From Neobacillus paridis (GTDB lineage: Bacteria; Bacillota; Bacilli; Bacillales; Cytobacillaceae), in the NCBI RefSeq assembly GCF_016765675.1, contig NZ_JAESWB010000025.1:1-64000 (forward strand): 64,000 nucleotides of DNA. Direction: 5' to 3'. Below, piece after piece: positions 53,024 through 60,572 of the stretch (positions are counted from its first letter, which is position 1; every line of letters begins with the position of its first letter). Below the pieces are notes generated by a model that was not told the origin of the DNA, made no database searches, and saw only the letters and a program-made list of their open reading frames with translations. Position numbers and translations under genes: made by a program.

Positions 53024-53263
53024 ATGGAAGAATTTTTAAAACAAATACTGGATGAATTGAAAAATGTCAATAACAAACTTGAAAATATTGAATCGGCTAT
53101 AACAAAACTTAAAGCCGACAACAAACAATTAAAAGGTGCGATGTTTGAAACGCTTGACACGGTAAAAAGTATTGAATCTAAACAGGATGAGCAAGAAAAA
53201 ATTATAAAAGAATTAACGTATGATTCGTATAAAATGAAAACAGAAATATCACGGATCAAATAA
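53024..53263 (+). CDS. coiled-coil early protein, unknown
   Basis: 79 residues from ATG 53024 (MEEFLKQILDELKNVNNKLE...), chosen by AAGGAGTGGGAGCA upstream. A continuous heptad pattern (LENIESAITKLKADNKQLK ... VKSIESKQDEQEKIIKEL) indicates a long two-helix coil. Similar small coils occur in many Bacillus phages. Function unknown. Confidence 0.6.
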   Translation: MEEFLKQILDELKNVNNKLENIESAITKLKADNKQLKGAMFETLDTVKSIESKQDEQEKIIKELTYDSYKMKTEISRIK

Positions 53264-53334
53264 ATCATATAACAGGCTCGGTGAAATATTGTTGATTCTT
53301 TTTGCATAAACTAAAATATATTACATAAGATATT

Positions 53335-53428
53335 AAAGAAGAGTTTTATCAATTCTTCCACGCTGGTGATGGGAATTATCTCCTCTCGTTACCTTTTTAA
53401 TCCTCAAATTTAATTTGGGGATTTTTTA
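53335..53428 (+). ncRNA. candidate structured small RNA with terminator
   Basis: Between two genes lies a possible promoter (TTGCAT, 18 bases, TAAGAT, 53301-53330). It is followed by paired segments GAAGA/TCTTC and GGTGAT/ATCTCC, and by a strong terminator (ATCCTCAAATT/ATTTGGGGAT then TTTTTT, 53400-53427). The segment is GC-richer than its surroundings and encodes no protein. Family not recognised. Confidence 0.45.
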
Positions 53429-53460
53429 TGTCTTAAAAGTGGTATTTTATTTAAAAAAAT

Positions 53461-53472
53461 AATTAAATTAAT
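53461..53472 (+). promoter_or_regulatory. plus-strand AATTAAATTAAT element
   Basis: Same 12-mer as on the minus strand of the late cluster, here ahead of the winged-helix gene. A second plus-strand copy is at 59247-59258. Meaning unknown. Confidence 0.25.
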
Positions 53473-53622
53473 TTGGACAGAAGATAATTAATTTAATATA
53501 ATTATAATATATAGGTATTTGTAGGAGGTGAAATTTGTTAAATTACGTATAACAGCATTAGAAACTTACAATAAAGTATTTAAGTAATTAGTTTATTATC
53601 TTAGAGGAGATGTTTATTTATT

Positions 53623-54261
53623 ATGAAAAATAATAAAAAATTACTCATTCAAATTCCCAATGAAATCATAAAAAATAAAGTTTTCATGATGGATTCAAAT
53701 ACATTCGCTACATATACATATCTTAAATATTTATATTTCCGAAATTACAATAATGAAGAAATTGAATTATTACATAGAGACTTTAAAAACACTTTGAATA
53801 TTTCTGATAACAGAACAATGAAAAAATGTCTATTAAACTTATATAAACAAGGGATAATTCTAGATTATATTGATTCATTTCCAAAAAGAAAACCAATTAA
53901 ATTAACATTTGTTCCAGAACCATTTGAAACTCAATCATTTACACAATTGCCTGCAACTATATTGTACAAGATTAATAACATAGGTTGTATTGGTTTACGA
54001 ATTTTATTTTACTATGAATCTTTTATAAATAGAAATGATAGAAGTGAGTTACAATTTGCTTTTCCATCTATTGAAACAACAGCAATGGAATTAAATATTA
54101 ATAAAGAAACAGTTATTCAATATAACAAGATACTCCAAGAAAATAAATTATTAAAAATAACTAAATATGAAATTGAATGGGATGGAGTATATAACCATTT
54201 AGATAAACCATTATTTATTAAGTATAATAATCATTATGATGTAATATTAAAAAATATGTAA
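53623..54261 (+). CDS. winged-helix replication-initiation-like protein
   Basis: 212 residues. Two winged-helix-like units: FATYTYLKYLYFRNYNNEEIELLHRDFKNTLNISDNRTMKKCLLNLYKQGII and GLRILFYYESFINR...FAFPSIETTAMELNINKETVIQYNKILQENKLL. This duplicate layout resembles plasmid/phage replication initiators (RepA_N or replisome organiser type) and MarR-like regulators. The AT-rich, repeat-containing 54262-54570 stretch downstream would fit an origin. The assignment is structural guesswork. Confidence 0.5.
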   Translation: MKNNKKLLIQIPNEIIKNKVFMMDSNTFATYTYLKYLYFRNYNNEEIELLHRDFKNTLNISDNRTMKKCLLNLYKQGIILDYIDSFPKRKPIKLTFVPEPFETQSFTQLPATILYKINNIGCIGLRILFYYESFINRNDRSELQFAFPSIETTAMELNINKETVIQYNKILQENKLLKITKYEIEWDGVYNHLDKPLFIKYNNHYDVILKNM

Positions 54262-54571
54262 ATAACACATAAAAGATAAATAAATAGCACATAAAAAATA
54301 AATATATATATATGTAAAATGAAAAGGAATTTTTAAACGGCTTCAGACGTTTAAATACTGGGTATTATATGGTTATTTAATATTAATATATTTATTATTA
54401 CATACGGTTCTATGCAGGATAATTCCGAATCGAATCTTGCATTTAACTTTTTCTATCTTGCATATAACCATATTAGGAAGAAAATGTAATTATTTGTGTA
54501 TTATATAGGCAATTAAATTTGATTATTAGTAATCATAACAGATATAAATTAAAATTTGAGTTTTAAATAAA
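54262..54571. other. AT-rich non-coding stretch, possible origin
   Basis: No gene found. Contains two near-identical runs of AAATA(A/G)CACATAAAA (54260-54300), a dense AT tract, and GC-richer short dyads such as CTTGCAT repeated at 54437 and 54464. Compatible with a replication origin next to an initiator-like gene, but unproven. Confidence 0.35.
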
Positions 54572-54600
54572 TTTACATTTATATAATTATCATTTATAAT
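54572..54600 (+). promoter_or_regulatory. sigma-A-type promoter
   Basis: TTTACA, 17 bases, TATAAT; near-consensus, 45 bases before the small gene at 54646. Confidence 0.75.
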
Positions 54601-54645
54601 CTAATTAAGGTAAAGAATTACATAAACCGAAAGGGGAATATAAAA

Positions 54646-54801
54646 ATGATTAAATTATCTGAATCAGTCACTTATGTATACGAATCCATCGAGGAAATGG
54701 AGAAACACCAGAAGGAAATGAACATGAAAGAATGGGCTTCCAATGATACTTATCTGAATTATGAAGGAAACACAGTAATTGAATATGTGAAAGGGTGGTA
54801 A
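54646..54801 (+). CDS. small early protein, unknown
   Basis: 51 residues (MIKLSESVTYVYESIEEMEK...) with GAAAGGGG upstream and a strong promoter. Helical, acidic; ends YEGNTVIEYVKGW. Resembles short phage proteins with a Y-E-G-N motif. Function unknown. Confidence 0.55.
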   Translation: MIKLSESVTYVYESIEEMEKHQKEMNMKEWASNDTYLNYEGNTVIEYVKGW

Positions 54802-54908
54802 ACGAAAAGTAATTTGAAAATTTCCTTATTTATATGTTGATTTATATTGATTTAATTATCATTAAATGGTAGAATTTATATAACAAGTAATAACAGGAGG
54901 TAAATCTA

Positions 54909-55382
54909 ATGGCAGGGAACCAGTTAGAAAGTCAAAGTAAATTAATGTTCTATCCTACGGATGTATTCGAGATTTATAGAATGCTGGGGATCATTGGACG
55001 TTTATCAATTGCAGATGAACATAGACAGAATTTAAAGCAGTATCTCGGAGAAGATAAATACAGAGAAATTATAACTTATGCAATTGATAATAATTTATCA
55101 CATGCTAACGTATTTTATGATTATTTGCTAAATAAACAAGACTATGAATCAATTAATAAGTATTTTAAATTATATTTAACTTATCATGAAAACTATTTGA
55201 CAATTTGTGATTTATTTGCAGGGGAAGGAACTTGTCTTGAATTATTTAAAACGGCAATTCCAAGCGAATATAAATCAGATATTCACCTAATTGCAAATGA
55301 ACTTGAACCAAATAGATATAATCAAATAAAACAAAAGGGAATCATTGATGAATATTACAATTTTGCATTTGTAATGAGTTAA
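54909..55382 (+). pseudogene. N-terminal fragment of a phage SAM-dependent methyltransferase
   Basis: 157 residues from ATG 54909 (AGGAGG upstream). After a helical lead, ICDLFAGEGTCLELF is a clear SAM-binding motif I, followed by IHLIANELEPNRYNQIKQKG (motif II, acidic residue after the second strand). The frame then ends abruptly in YYNFAFVMS. The rest of the enzyme, including the catalytic DPPY/NPPY region, is missing exactly where the restriction-modification cassette begins. Its C-terminus may be the 22-residue remnant at 58633-58701. Confidence 0.65.
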
Positions 55383-55471
55383 ATTGCCAGTTGAGTGAGA
55401 TTGTTGAGGTTGAGCTCGACAATCGGTCATAAGTACTACTAACAAAATTTATAAAGCAGAGGAAATGAGTT

Positions 55472-56197
55472 ATGGCTGATTCTATATTATATAATGAAGA
55501 CTGTATACGTTCTATGAAGCGTCTCGCTAATGGTTCTATAGACCTTATATTAACTGATCCACCATATAATTTAGGTAACTTCATGAAAGGCAGAGATACA
55601 AATCTAAAAAAGATGCGTGACAACTTTTTTGTGGCTGCCGGTTGGGATAATCTAAGTTTTGAGGATTGGGAAAAATCAATGGATAGCTTTTTCGAAGAAT
55701 CCGTTCGGGTTCTTAAAAATGGCGGTGCCATGATTGTATTCATGGCTATTATTAAGGTAGAGAGCCTTATTAAAATTGCAGAGCGACATGGTCTATATTA
55801 CAAGACTACTGGTATTTGGCATAAATTAAATCCTATGCCACGTAATATGAATCTACATTTTGTTAATTCGACGGAAGCGTGGGTTTATTTTACATATAAG
55901 AAGAAAACAGGCACATTTAATAATGATGGCAAAGTGCTACATGACTTTATTGAAACAGGCGTTGCAGCAAACGGTGAGCGCAAGTTTGGTAAACATCCAA
56001 CACAAAAACCTGTGCAATTGATGGAGTTCTTTGTTAAAGTGCTGACCAATGAAGGAGAGACCGTTCTTGATCCCTTTATGGGTAGCGGTAGTGCCGGTGT
56101 GGCTGCAAAATTAAATAATAGGAATTTCATAGGTGTAGAAATAAATGAGGATTATTTTCAAATCGCTACACGCCGTATTCAAGAGGTGAAAGAATGA
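55472..56197 (+). CDS. DNA methyltransferase (N4-cytosine/N6-adenine, beta-type order)
   Basis: 241 residues. TDPPYNLG near residue 30 is the catalytic motif IV, and LDPFMGSGSAGVAA near 206 is the SAM-binding motif I. The order (catalytic first) is that of beta-class enzymes. HPTQKPVQLMEFF is also typical. It appears intact, with GCAGAGG upstream, and overlaps the next gene by four bases. In the cassette it would protect DNA from the partner nuclease. Retained in a phage it may shield the genome from host restriction. Confidence 0.9.
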   Translation: MADSILYNEDCIRSMKRLANGSIDLILTDPPYNLGNFMKGRDTNLKKMRDNFFVAAGWDNLSFEDWEKSMDSFFEESVRVLKNGGAMIVFMAIIKVESLIKIAERHGLYYKTTGIWHKLNPMPRNMNLHFVNSTEAWVYFTYKKKTGTFNNDGKVLHDFIETGVAANGERKFGKHPTQKPVQLMEFFVKVLTNEGETVLDPFMGSGSAGVAAKLNNRNFIGVEINEDYFQIATRRIQEVKE

Positions 56198-57256
56198 AGC
56201 CAACAGTGATTGATTTGTTTGCGGGCGTTGGTGGTCTTTCGCTTGGGTTTGAAATGGCTGGTTTTAATATTGTGCTCGCAAATGAATATGACGAATCTAT
56301 AGCTAAAGCATATGAATTAAATCATCCAAATACAAAAATGATTGTTGAGGATATTACAAATTTACCCATTGAAAAAAACATTTCATGAGTATCGTAGAAA
56401 GGTAGATGTTATTATTGGAGTCCCTCCCTGTCAGGGGTTTTCACAGAAAGGACAAAGAAAAACCATCAACGACGAAAGGAACTTTTTATTTAAGTACTTT
56501 GTAGCTGTTGTTGATTTTGTACGTCCACGATATTTTGTAATGGAAAATGTACCGAATCTTTTAACTGCGGAGAATGGTTACTTTAAGGAAGAAATTATAG
56601 ATTTATTTGAGGGTTTAGGATATACATTGTCAACAGACACACTCAATGCCGCCGACTATGGTGTTCCTCAAAATAGAAGAAGAGCTGTAATTATTGGTAA
56701 ACAAGGAGAATCTGCAATTGCAATGCCAAGACCACTTGATTACAAGGTTACAATATGGGATGCAATTAGTGATCTAGCATATTTAAATTCAGGTGAAGGT
56801 GTAGAATGGGATTCATATAGGTACCCTCCTCAAAGTGAATATCAACGTATGATGCGAGAAGGTAGCGATAATCTATATAATCATAAAGCGACAAAACATT
56901 CAGAGCTGGCAATTGAGAGATTAAAGATGATACCCCCAAATAGAGGGAAAGAGGTATTACCTAAAGAACATTTAACTAAATCAATCTATAGTGGAACCTG
57001 GACTAGGATGGTCAAAGATGAGATATCTGTAACTATTACAACTAGATTTGATACTCCTTCTTCTGGTAAGTTCACTCATCCATTTTTACATCGAGCAATA
57101 ACCGTGCGAGAGGCTGCAAGGATTCAGTCGTTTCCTGATACGTTTCATTTTATAGGTACAAAAAGTTCACAGATGAAGCAAGTTGGAAATGCTGTTCCAC
57201 CATTGCTTGCCAAAGCTATTGCAACGGTTGTTATGAATGATATAACAGGAGGATAA
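56194..57256 (+). pseudogene. C5-cytosine DNA methyltransferase, one frameshift
   Basis: Motif I DLFAGVGGLSLGF near residue 8 is in the first frame (to 56388). The rest is in the next: VPPCQGFSQKG (motif IV with catalytic Cys), FVMENVPNLL (VI), PQNRRRAV (VIII), VGNAVPPLLAKA (X). The break is at an A7 run (56372-56378). With six A the frame reads PIEKTFHEYRRKVDVIIG, a normal C5-methyltransferase sequence of about 354 residues. As written it encodes no active enzyme. Overlaps the preceding methyltransferase start-stop (ATGA). Confidence 0.85.
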
Positions 57257-57259
57257 AAA

Positions 57260-58636
57260 ATGTTAAGACCAGACAATAGGGTTAAATATCCAGAAGTAGA
57301 TTTAAAACTAGGAATTAAATCTTCTTTACCAAGTGTAAAGGCAACTTTGGGATTATTAATGATGTTTTGGAGGGCATCAAACAATCCAGATGAACTTGCA
57401 TACTCGAAAGAAGCAGGTAATTCAATAGAAGTTTCAGATGAGTTAAGAACTAAATTGATTGAAAAGTATCATCCTATTTATTCGTCTATTGGAATTTCCG
57501 ATGAACAATTTCTTGAACGTGTGAATAATAACCAGTTGTTCAAATCACAGCTAGAATCATTGATTGTAGCATTTGAATTAATTTGGCGTGTTGCAAAAAT
57601 TAAGTTTGACAACAATATGCCAGCATCATCTGAGAGAACTGGCGGTAAAAGATATCCGAAAACGCTCCTGTTCACAAAAAATATGGATATTCTTGATACA
57701 GTGCTATCCTCAGACGATGAACAGTATTCAAAAGTTCTCTTATCATAGTTAGGGTTAAATATTCCTATTGAATCTACATTTGAAGCCGCTTTGTTGCATT
57801 TGCTTGTTTATATATCTGAGGAAGCGGTGTACAAACTAACTGATGGGGATCAAGATATCATCTTTAATATGAACAGTGTATATATGAAATTGCTGGAAGA
57901 AGAAGATTCTGCAGTTGATATTAACGATAGAAAAGAAGCAAAGGGTTCACTTCGTATATTAAAATCTGCACTATCGGATAAATTAAATCCATTTTTAACA
58001 TATAGCAATGCTAATGGAGTTGCAATTAAAGATGGATTAGAAGATAAGTTGAGAGCATATCAAAAGCGTGTCGATGCTTTTCTAAGCTTATCAAATACTA
58101 GATATGTTTTAACCCCTGAAGTTAGTGAAACAGAGAATATGTATCTTCGGGAAGGCTCAAGCGAATATACATATGAAACATCTAGGGTTGCTGGAGGGAG
58201 AAATATACTGCTTTATGGCGTTCCAGGTTCTGGTAAGAGTTGGACTATCGAACATGAGTATTGCAAGAAGGACAGTAATGTAGAACGATTGGTATTCCAC
58301 CCTGATTATACATACTCTGATTTTATTGGTCAGATTTTACCAGATGTATCGGAAGATGGACAAGTAAGCTATAAGTTTACACCTGGCCCCTTCACTACTA
58401 TTTTACATGATGCATATGTTAATCCTCAGAAAGAATACATTCTAATAATTGAAGAGATTAACCGTGGAAATGCACCAGCAATTTTTGGAGAAGTGTTCCA
58501 ACTACTTGATAGAAAAGTAGAAATTAAAGATGATGATGACGAGTTTCCTATTGGTACAAGTGAATATGGAATTACTAATAAAAATATAGCTCTTGAGGTT
58601 TATGGGGATGCCAAAAAAGCCATTCCGCAAGGATGA
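57260..58636 (+). pseudogene. McrB/LlaJI-like restriction AAA+ GTPase, nonsense-interrupted and C-terminally truncated
   Basis: The frame from ATG 57260 is interrupted by an in-frame TAG at 57746-57748 and continues without shift to 58636. The second half has LLYGVPGSGKSW (Walker A) and ILIIEEINRGNAPAIFGEVFQLLDR (Walker B, McrB type). It ends at AKKAIPQG, before the NTAD/sensor signature that should follow. Its McrC-like nuclease partner is absent. Following two DNA methyltransferases, this matches the layout of LlaJI-type systems in which an McrB-like protein is the restriction motor. Restriction function is certainly lost. Confidence 0.8.
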
Positions 58637-58701
58637 TGAATCCGAAGATGCAACGGATCATAACACATTATGAACGAGAAATTGATGTCTTGAAACAGTA
58701 A
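58633..58701 (+). pseudogene. 22-aa remnant right of the R-M cassette
   Basis: MMNPKMQRIITHYEREIDVL... overlaps the end of the truncated McrB-like frame and ends at TAA 58701. It looks like the C-terminal tail of a helical-ended protein. It could be the displaced end of the methyltransferase fragment at 54909-55382, which would mark the right border of the insertion. That link is inference. Confidence 0.4.
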
Positions 58702-58733
58702 ATAATTAAAAGTAATTATATAAATAATATATA

Positions 58734-58801
58734 ATAAATAGTTGTAATTTCTTCCATGATGGTATATACTTTACTTAAATGAATAGGTTACAACTATTTA
58801 T
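58734..58801. repeat. 14-bp perfect inverted repeat
   Basis: ATAAATAGTTGTAA (58734-58747) and its complement TTACAACTATTTAT (58788-58801) lie 40 bases apart. Both are flanked outward by further ATATATTATAA-like similarity and lie just ahead of the small gene at 58868. Possible operator or mRNA leader structure. Confidence 0.55.
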
Positions 58802-58867
58802 ATATTATAATGATGTTATTATAATGAAAGTATTAATTAATATTGTATTGTGGAGGGGTTTAGTAAA

Positions 58868-59023
58868 ATGTATAAATTTATCTATTTATCAGGTAAAGAA
58901 TTAGAATGGAGTCACAATGATCTGGATGAATTAATCAGGATAGCAAATAAAAATCATAATGTATATCAAATTGTACGTACTAATAGAAATCAAGACTTGG
59001 TATGGGAGAGGGAATCTGAATAA
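58868..59023 (+). CDS. small early protein, unknown
   Basis: 51 residues (MYKFIYLSGKELEWSHNDLD...). GGAGGGG upstream. Compact alpha/beta, ending DLVWERESE. Common-looking phage orphan; not recognised. Confidence 0.5.
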   Translation: MYKFIYLSGKELEWSHNDLDELIRIANKNHNVYQIVRTNRNQDLVWERESE

Positions 59024-59135
59024 TGTTTCATTTTATTTTATGATAAAATGCAACTTTGATCAAGATGTTATGATTGGATTTTTTTAATAAGTAAATGAAA
59101 GTATATTAATATTAAATAAAATGGAGTTGAGTTAA

Positions 59136-59252
59136 ATGGGTTATATTGCTACGTTTATAATAATTAGTAGCCTTGTTTGTACTGTTGGATTTACATTTAA
59201 ATGTATGGGAATAACAAGTGAAAAAATTGATCGATTCGTTAATGATAATTAA
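59136..59252 (+). CDS. small single-span membrane protein
   Basis: 38 residues: MGYIATFIIISSLVCTVGFT forms one membrane helix, followed by a short polar tail ending in DN. ATGGAGTTGAG precedes the ATG. Function unknown; short phage membrane peptides often affect host envelope or superinfection. Confidence 0.45.
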   Translation: MGYIATFIIISSLVCTVGFTFKCMGITSEKIDRFVNDN

Positions 59253-59292
59253 ATTAATACAATAAAATAAAAAAATAACGGATGTGATGATT

Positions 59293-59445
59293 ATGGAATC
59301 TACAGTCCATGAAACGTTGAATCATATTGTAAAGATGATTAATGAAATATTAAATTCAGGCAGAAAATTGGATGAATACGAGTTAGAAGTATTGATTGAA
59401 ACAAAAAAATCAGTATTGAAGTTATTGAATAATAGGGATAGGTGA
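59293..59445 (+). CDS. small helical protein, unknown
   Basis: 50 residues (MESTVHETLNHIVKMINEIL...), a helical hairpin by pattern. GGATGTG upstream; a second in-frame ATG is six bases earlier. It ends six bases before the next gene. Unknown. Confidence 0.5.
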   Translation: MESTVHETLNHIVKMINEILNSGRKLDEYELEVLIETKKSVLKLLNNRDR

Positions 59446-59451
59446 TTAACA

Positions 59452-59643
59452 ATGACGAAACAGTATCAATTCATTGAACCTGAAGAAACAAAAAAGGAAA
59501 TGGTTAATGTATTAGTAAAAGGCTTAGAAAGAGCATTAACAGATCAAGAAATAAGAATAATTTATTGGTTGTCAGAATGTGAATATCAAACAAGAGGAGT
59601 TATTTTAGATTTATTTAAAGAATTATCTGAAAAGAAATGGTAA
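59452..59643 (+). CDS. small helical protein, unknown
   Basis: 63 residues (MTKQYQFIEPEETKKEMVNV...). Helical, ending LDLFKELSEKKW. Likely co-transcribed with the preceding gene. The 176 bases that follow hold no convincing gene. Confidence 0.5.
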   Translation: MTKQYQFIEPEETKKEMVNVLVKGLERALTDQEIRIIYWLSECEYQTRGVILDLFKELSEKKW

Positions 59644-59819
59644 AATTGGTAATTTAACTGAGGTGGTGATTTTTTTGATTACTTATTATGTAGGATATTG
59701 AACTTTCAGAGTGAAAAATAGATTAACAGAATTTTATAGTACCACTTATATTCTTGAAACTTCAAGGTGAAGAATTGACAGAAATTATGCAGTAAATAAA
59801 TTTTAGGAGAAAATGAATA

Positions 59820-60152
59820 ATGAAAGTTAAAGATGCTAAAACATACGAGGATTGGAAGGCGAAACAAAAAGATGATTATAGTTTAGCTTGTTTTAGATAC
59901 GCTGAAAAATGGGCTGATTTGATGGAATCGGAAATTGATAGTGGTGCAAAAGTTAAAGATATAGCAGATAGAACATCTCATGAAGCAGATACAGAAGGTA
60001 TTACTGGATTTATGTATGGGGCTTCTGTAAGTATCCTTTCTCAATGTTGGTTGCATGGTGAAGAATTAAGAAAATGGCATAACAAAGAGTATGAGTACGA
60101 AGGTGACGGAGTAGTTAATCCTGCTGTTTTAACTGTAAAAACAAACAAATAA
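59820..60152 (+). CDS. conserved partner gene upstream of the Tad1/Acb2-like gene
   Basis: 110 residues. KQKDDYSLACFRYAEKWADLM, RTSHEADTEGITGFMYGASVSI and LSQCWLHGEELRKWHN are dense with invariant-looking residues (E-K-W-A-D-L-M, H-E-A-D-T-E-G-I-T-G-F-M-Y-G). I recall similar proteins next to Acb2/Tad1 genes in unrelated phages. Function unknown. It starts after AGGAGAAAATGAATA and lies 15 bases before the sponge gene, so the two form a transcription unit. Confidence 0.65.
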   Translation: MKVKDAKTYEDWKAKQKDDYSLACFRYAEKWADLMESEIDSGAKVKDIADRTSHEADTEGITGFMYGASVSILSQCWLHGEELRKWHNKEYEYEGDGVVNPAVLTVKTNK

Positions 60153-60167
60153 TTGGAGGCATGAGTA

Positions 60168-60551
60168 ATGGACTTTAAAAAATTAGAACACGACTTATTA
60201 ACGGAGAAATATACGAAAGTTTATCACGAAAAGGATTTTAAATTTAATGCACCGCACACATTCGATGTAGTAGCTGATAAAGACAGATTAGATGGGAAAG
60301 GTCAACTTCCTGTTGCAATTCAAAGAATCCATTTTCAAGAGGGTGCAATCAAAGAGCATGGTGTTAATGGCGTTATGAACGAGGATTTAATTGCTATGAT
60401 TATCTGTCGATTAGAACATTTTAACCAATCCGAGTTTCGTTGCAGAGAGAATTCAATGGCAATAACCAAGTTAGAAGAGGCGTTACTATGGCTTAGAAAG
60501 CGCACTATGGGTAGGGAAAAACGAGGTGTAGAAGGTACTCACACTAAATAA
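60168..60551 (+). CDS. Tad1/Acb2-family cyclic nucleotide sponge (anti-Thoeris/anti-CBASS)
   Basis: 127 residues. The C-terminal 75 carry the family core: IHFQEGAIKEHGVNGVMNED, LIAMIICRLEHFN, FRCRENSMAITKLEEALLWL, KRTMGREKRGVEGTH. Tad1 and Acb2 form hexamers that bind signalling nucleotides (cyclic ADP-ribose isomers and cyclic oligonucleotides), blocking Thoeris and CBASS. The N-terminal 45 residues are an extension of unknown role. TTGGAGG precedes the ATG. An insertion sequence begins about 20 bases downstream. Ligand preference cannot be told from sequence. Confidence 0.82.
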   Translation: MDFKKLEHDLLTEKYTKVYHEKDFKFNAPHTFDVVADKDRLDGKGQLPVAIQRIHFQEGAIKEHGVNGVMNEDLIAMIICRLEHFNQSEFRCRENSMAITKLEEALLWLRKRTMGREKRGVEGTHTK

Positions 60552-60572
60552 ATCACACTGAAAGTTCACTAA

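Noticed and set aside
2087..57748. Explaining all broken genes as sequencing errors
   Set aside because: Four breaks are in homopolymers and might be errors. The in-frame TAG at 57746, the TGA at 62374, the loss of the McrB C-terminus and the missing HNH core are not of that type.
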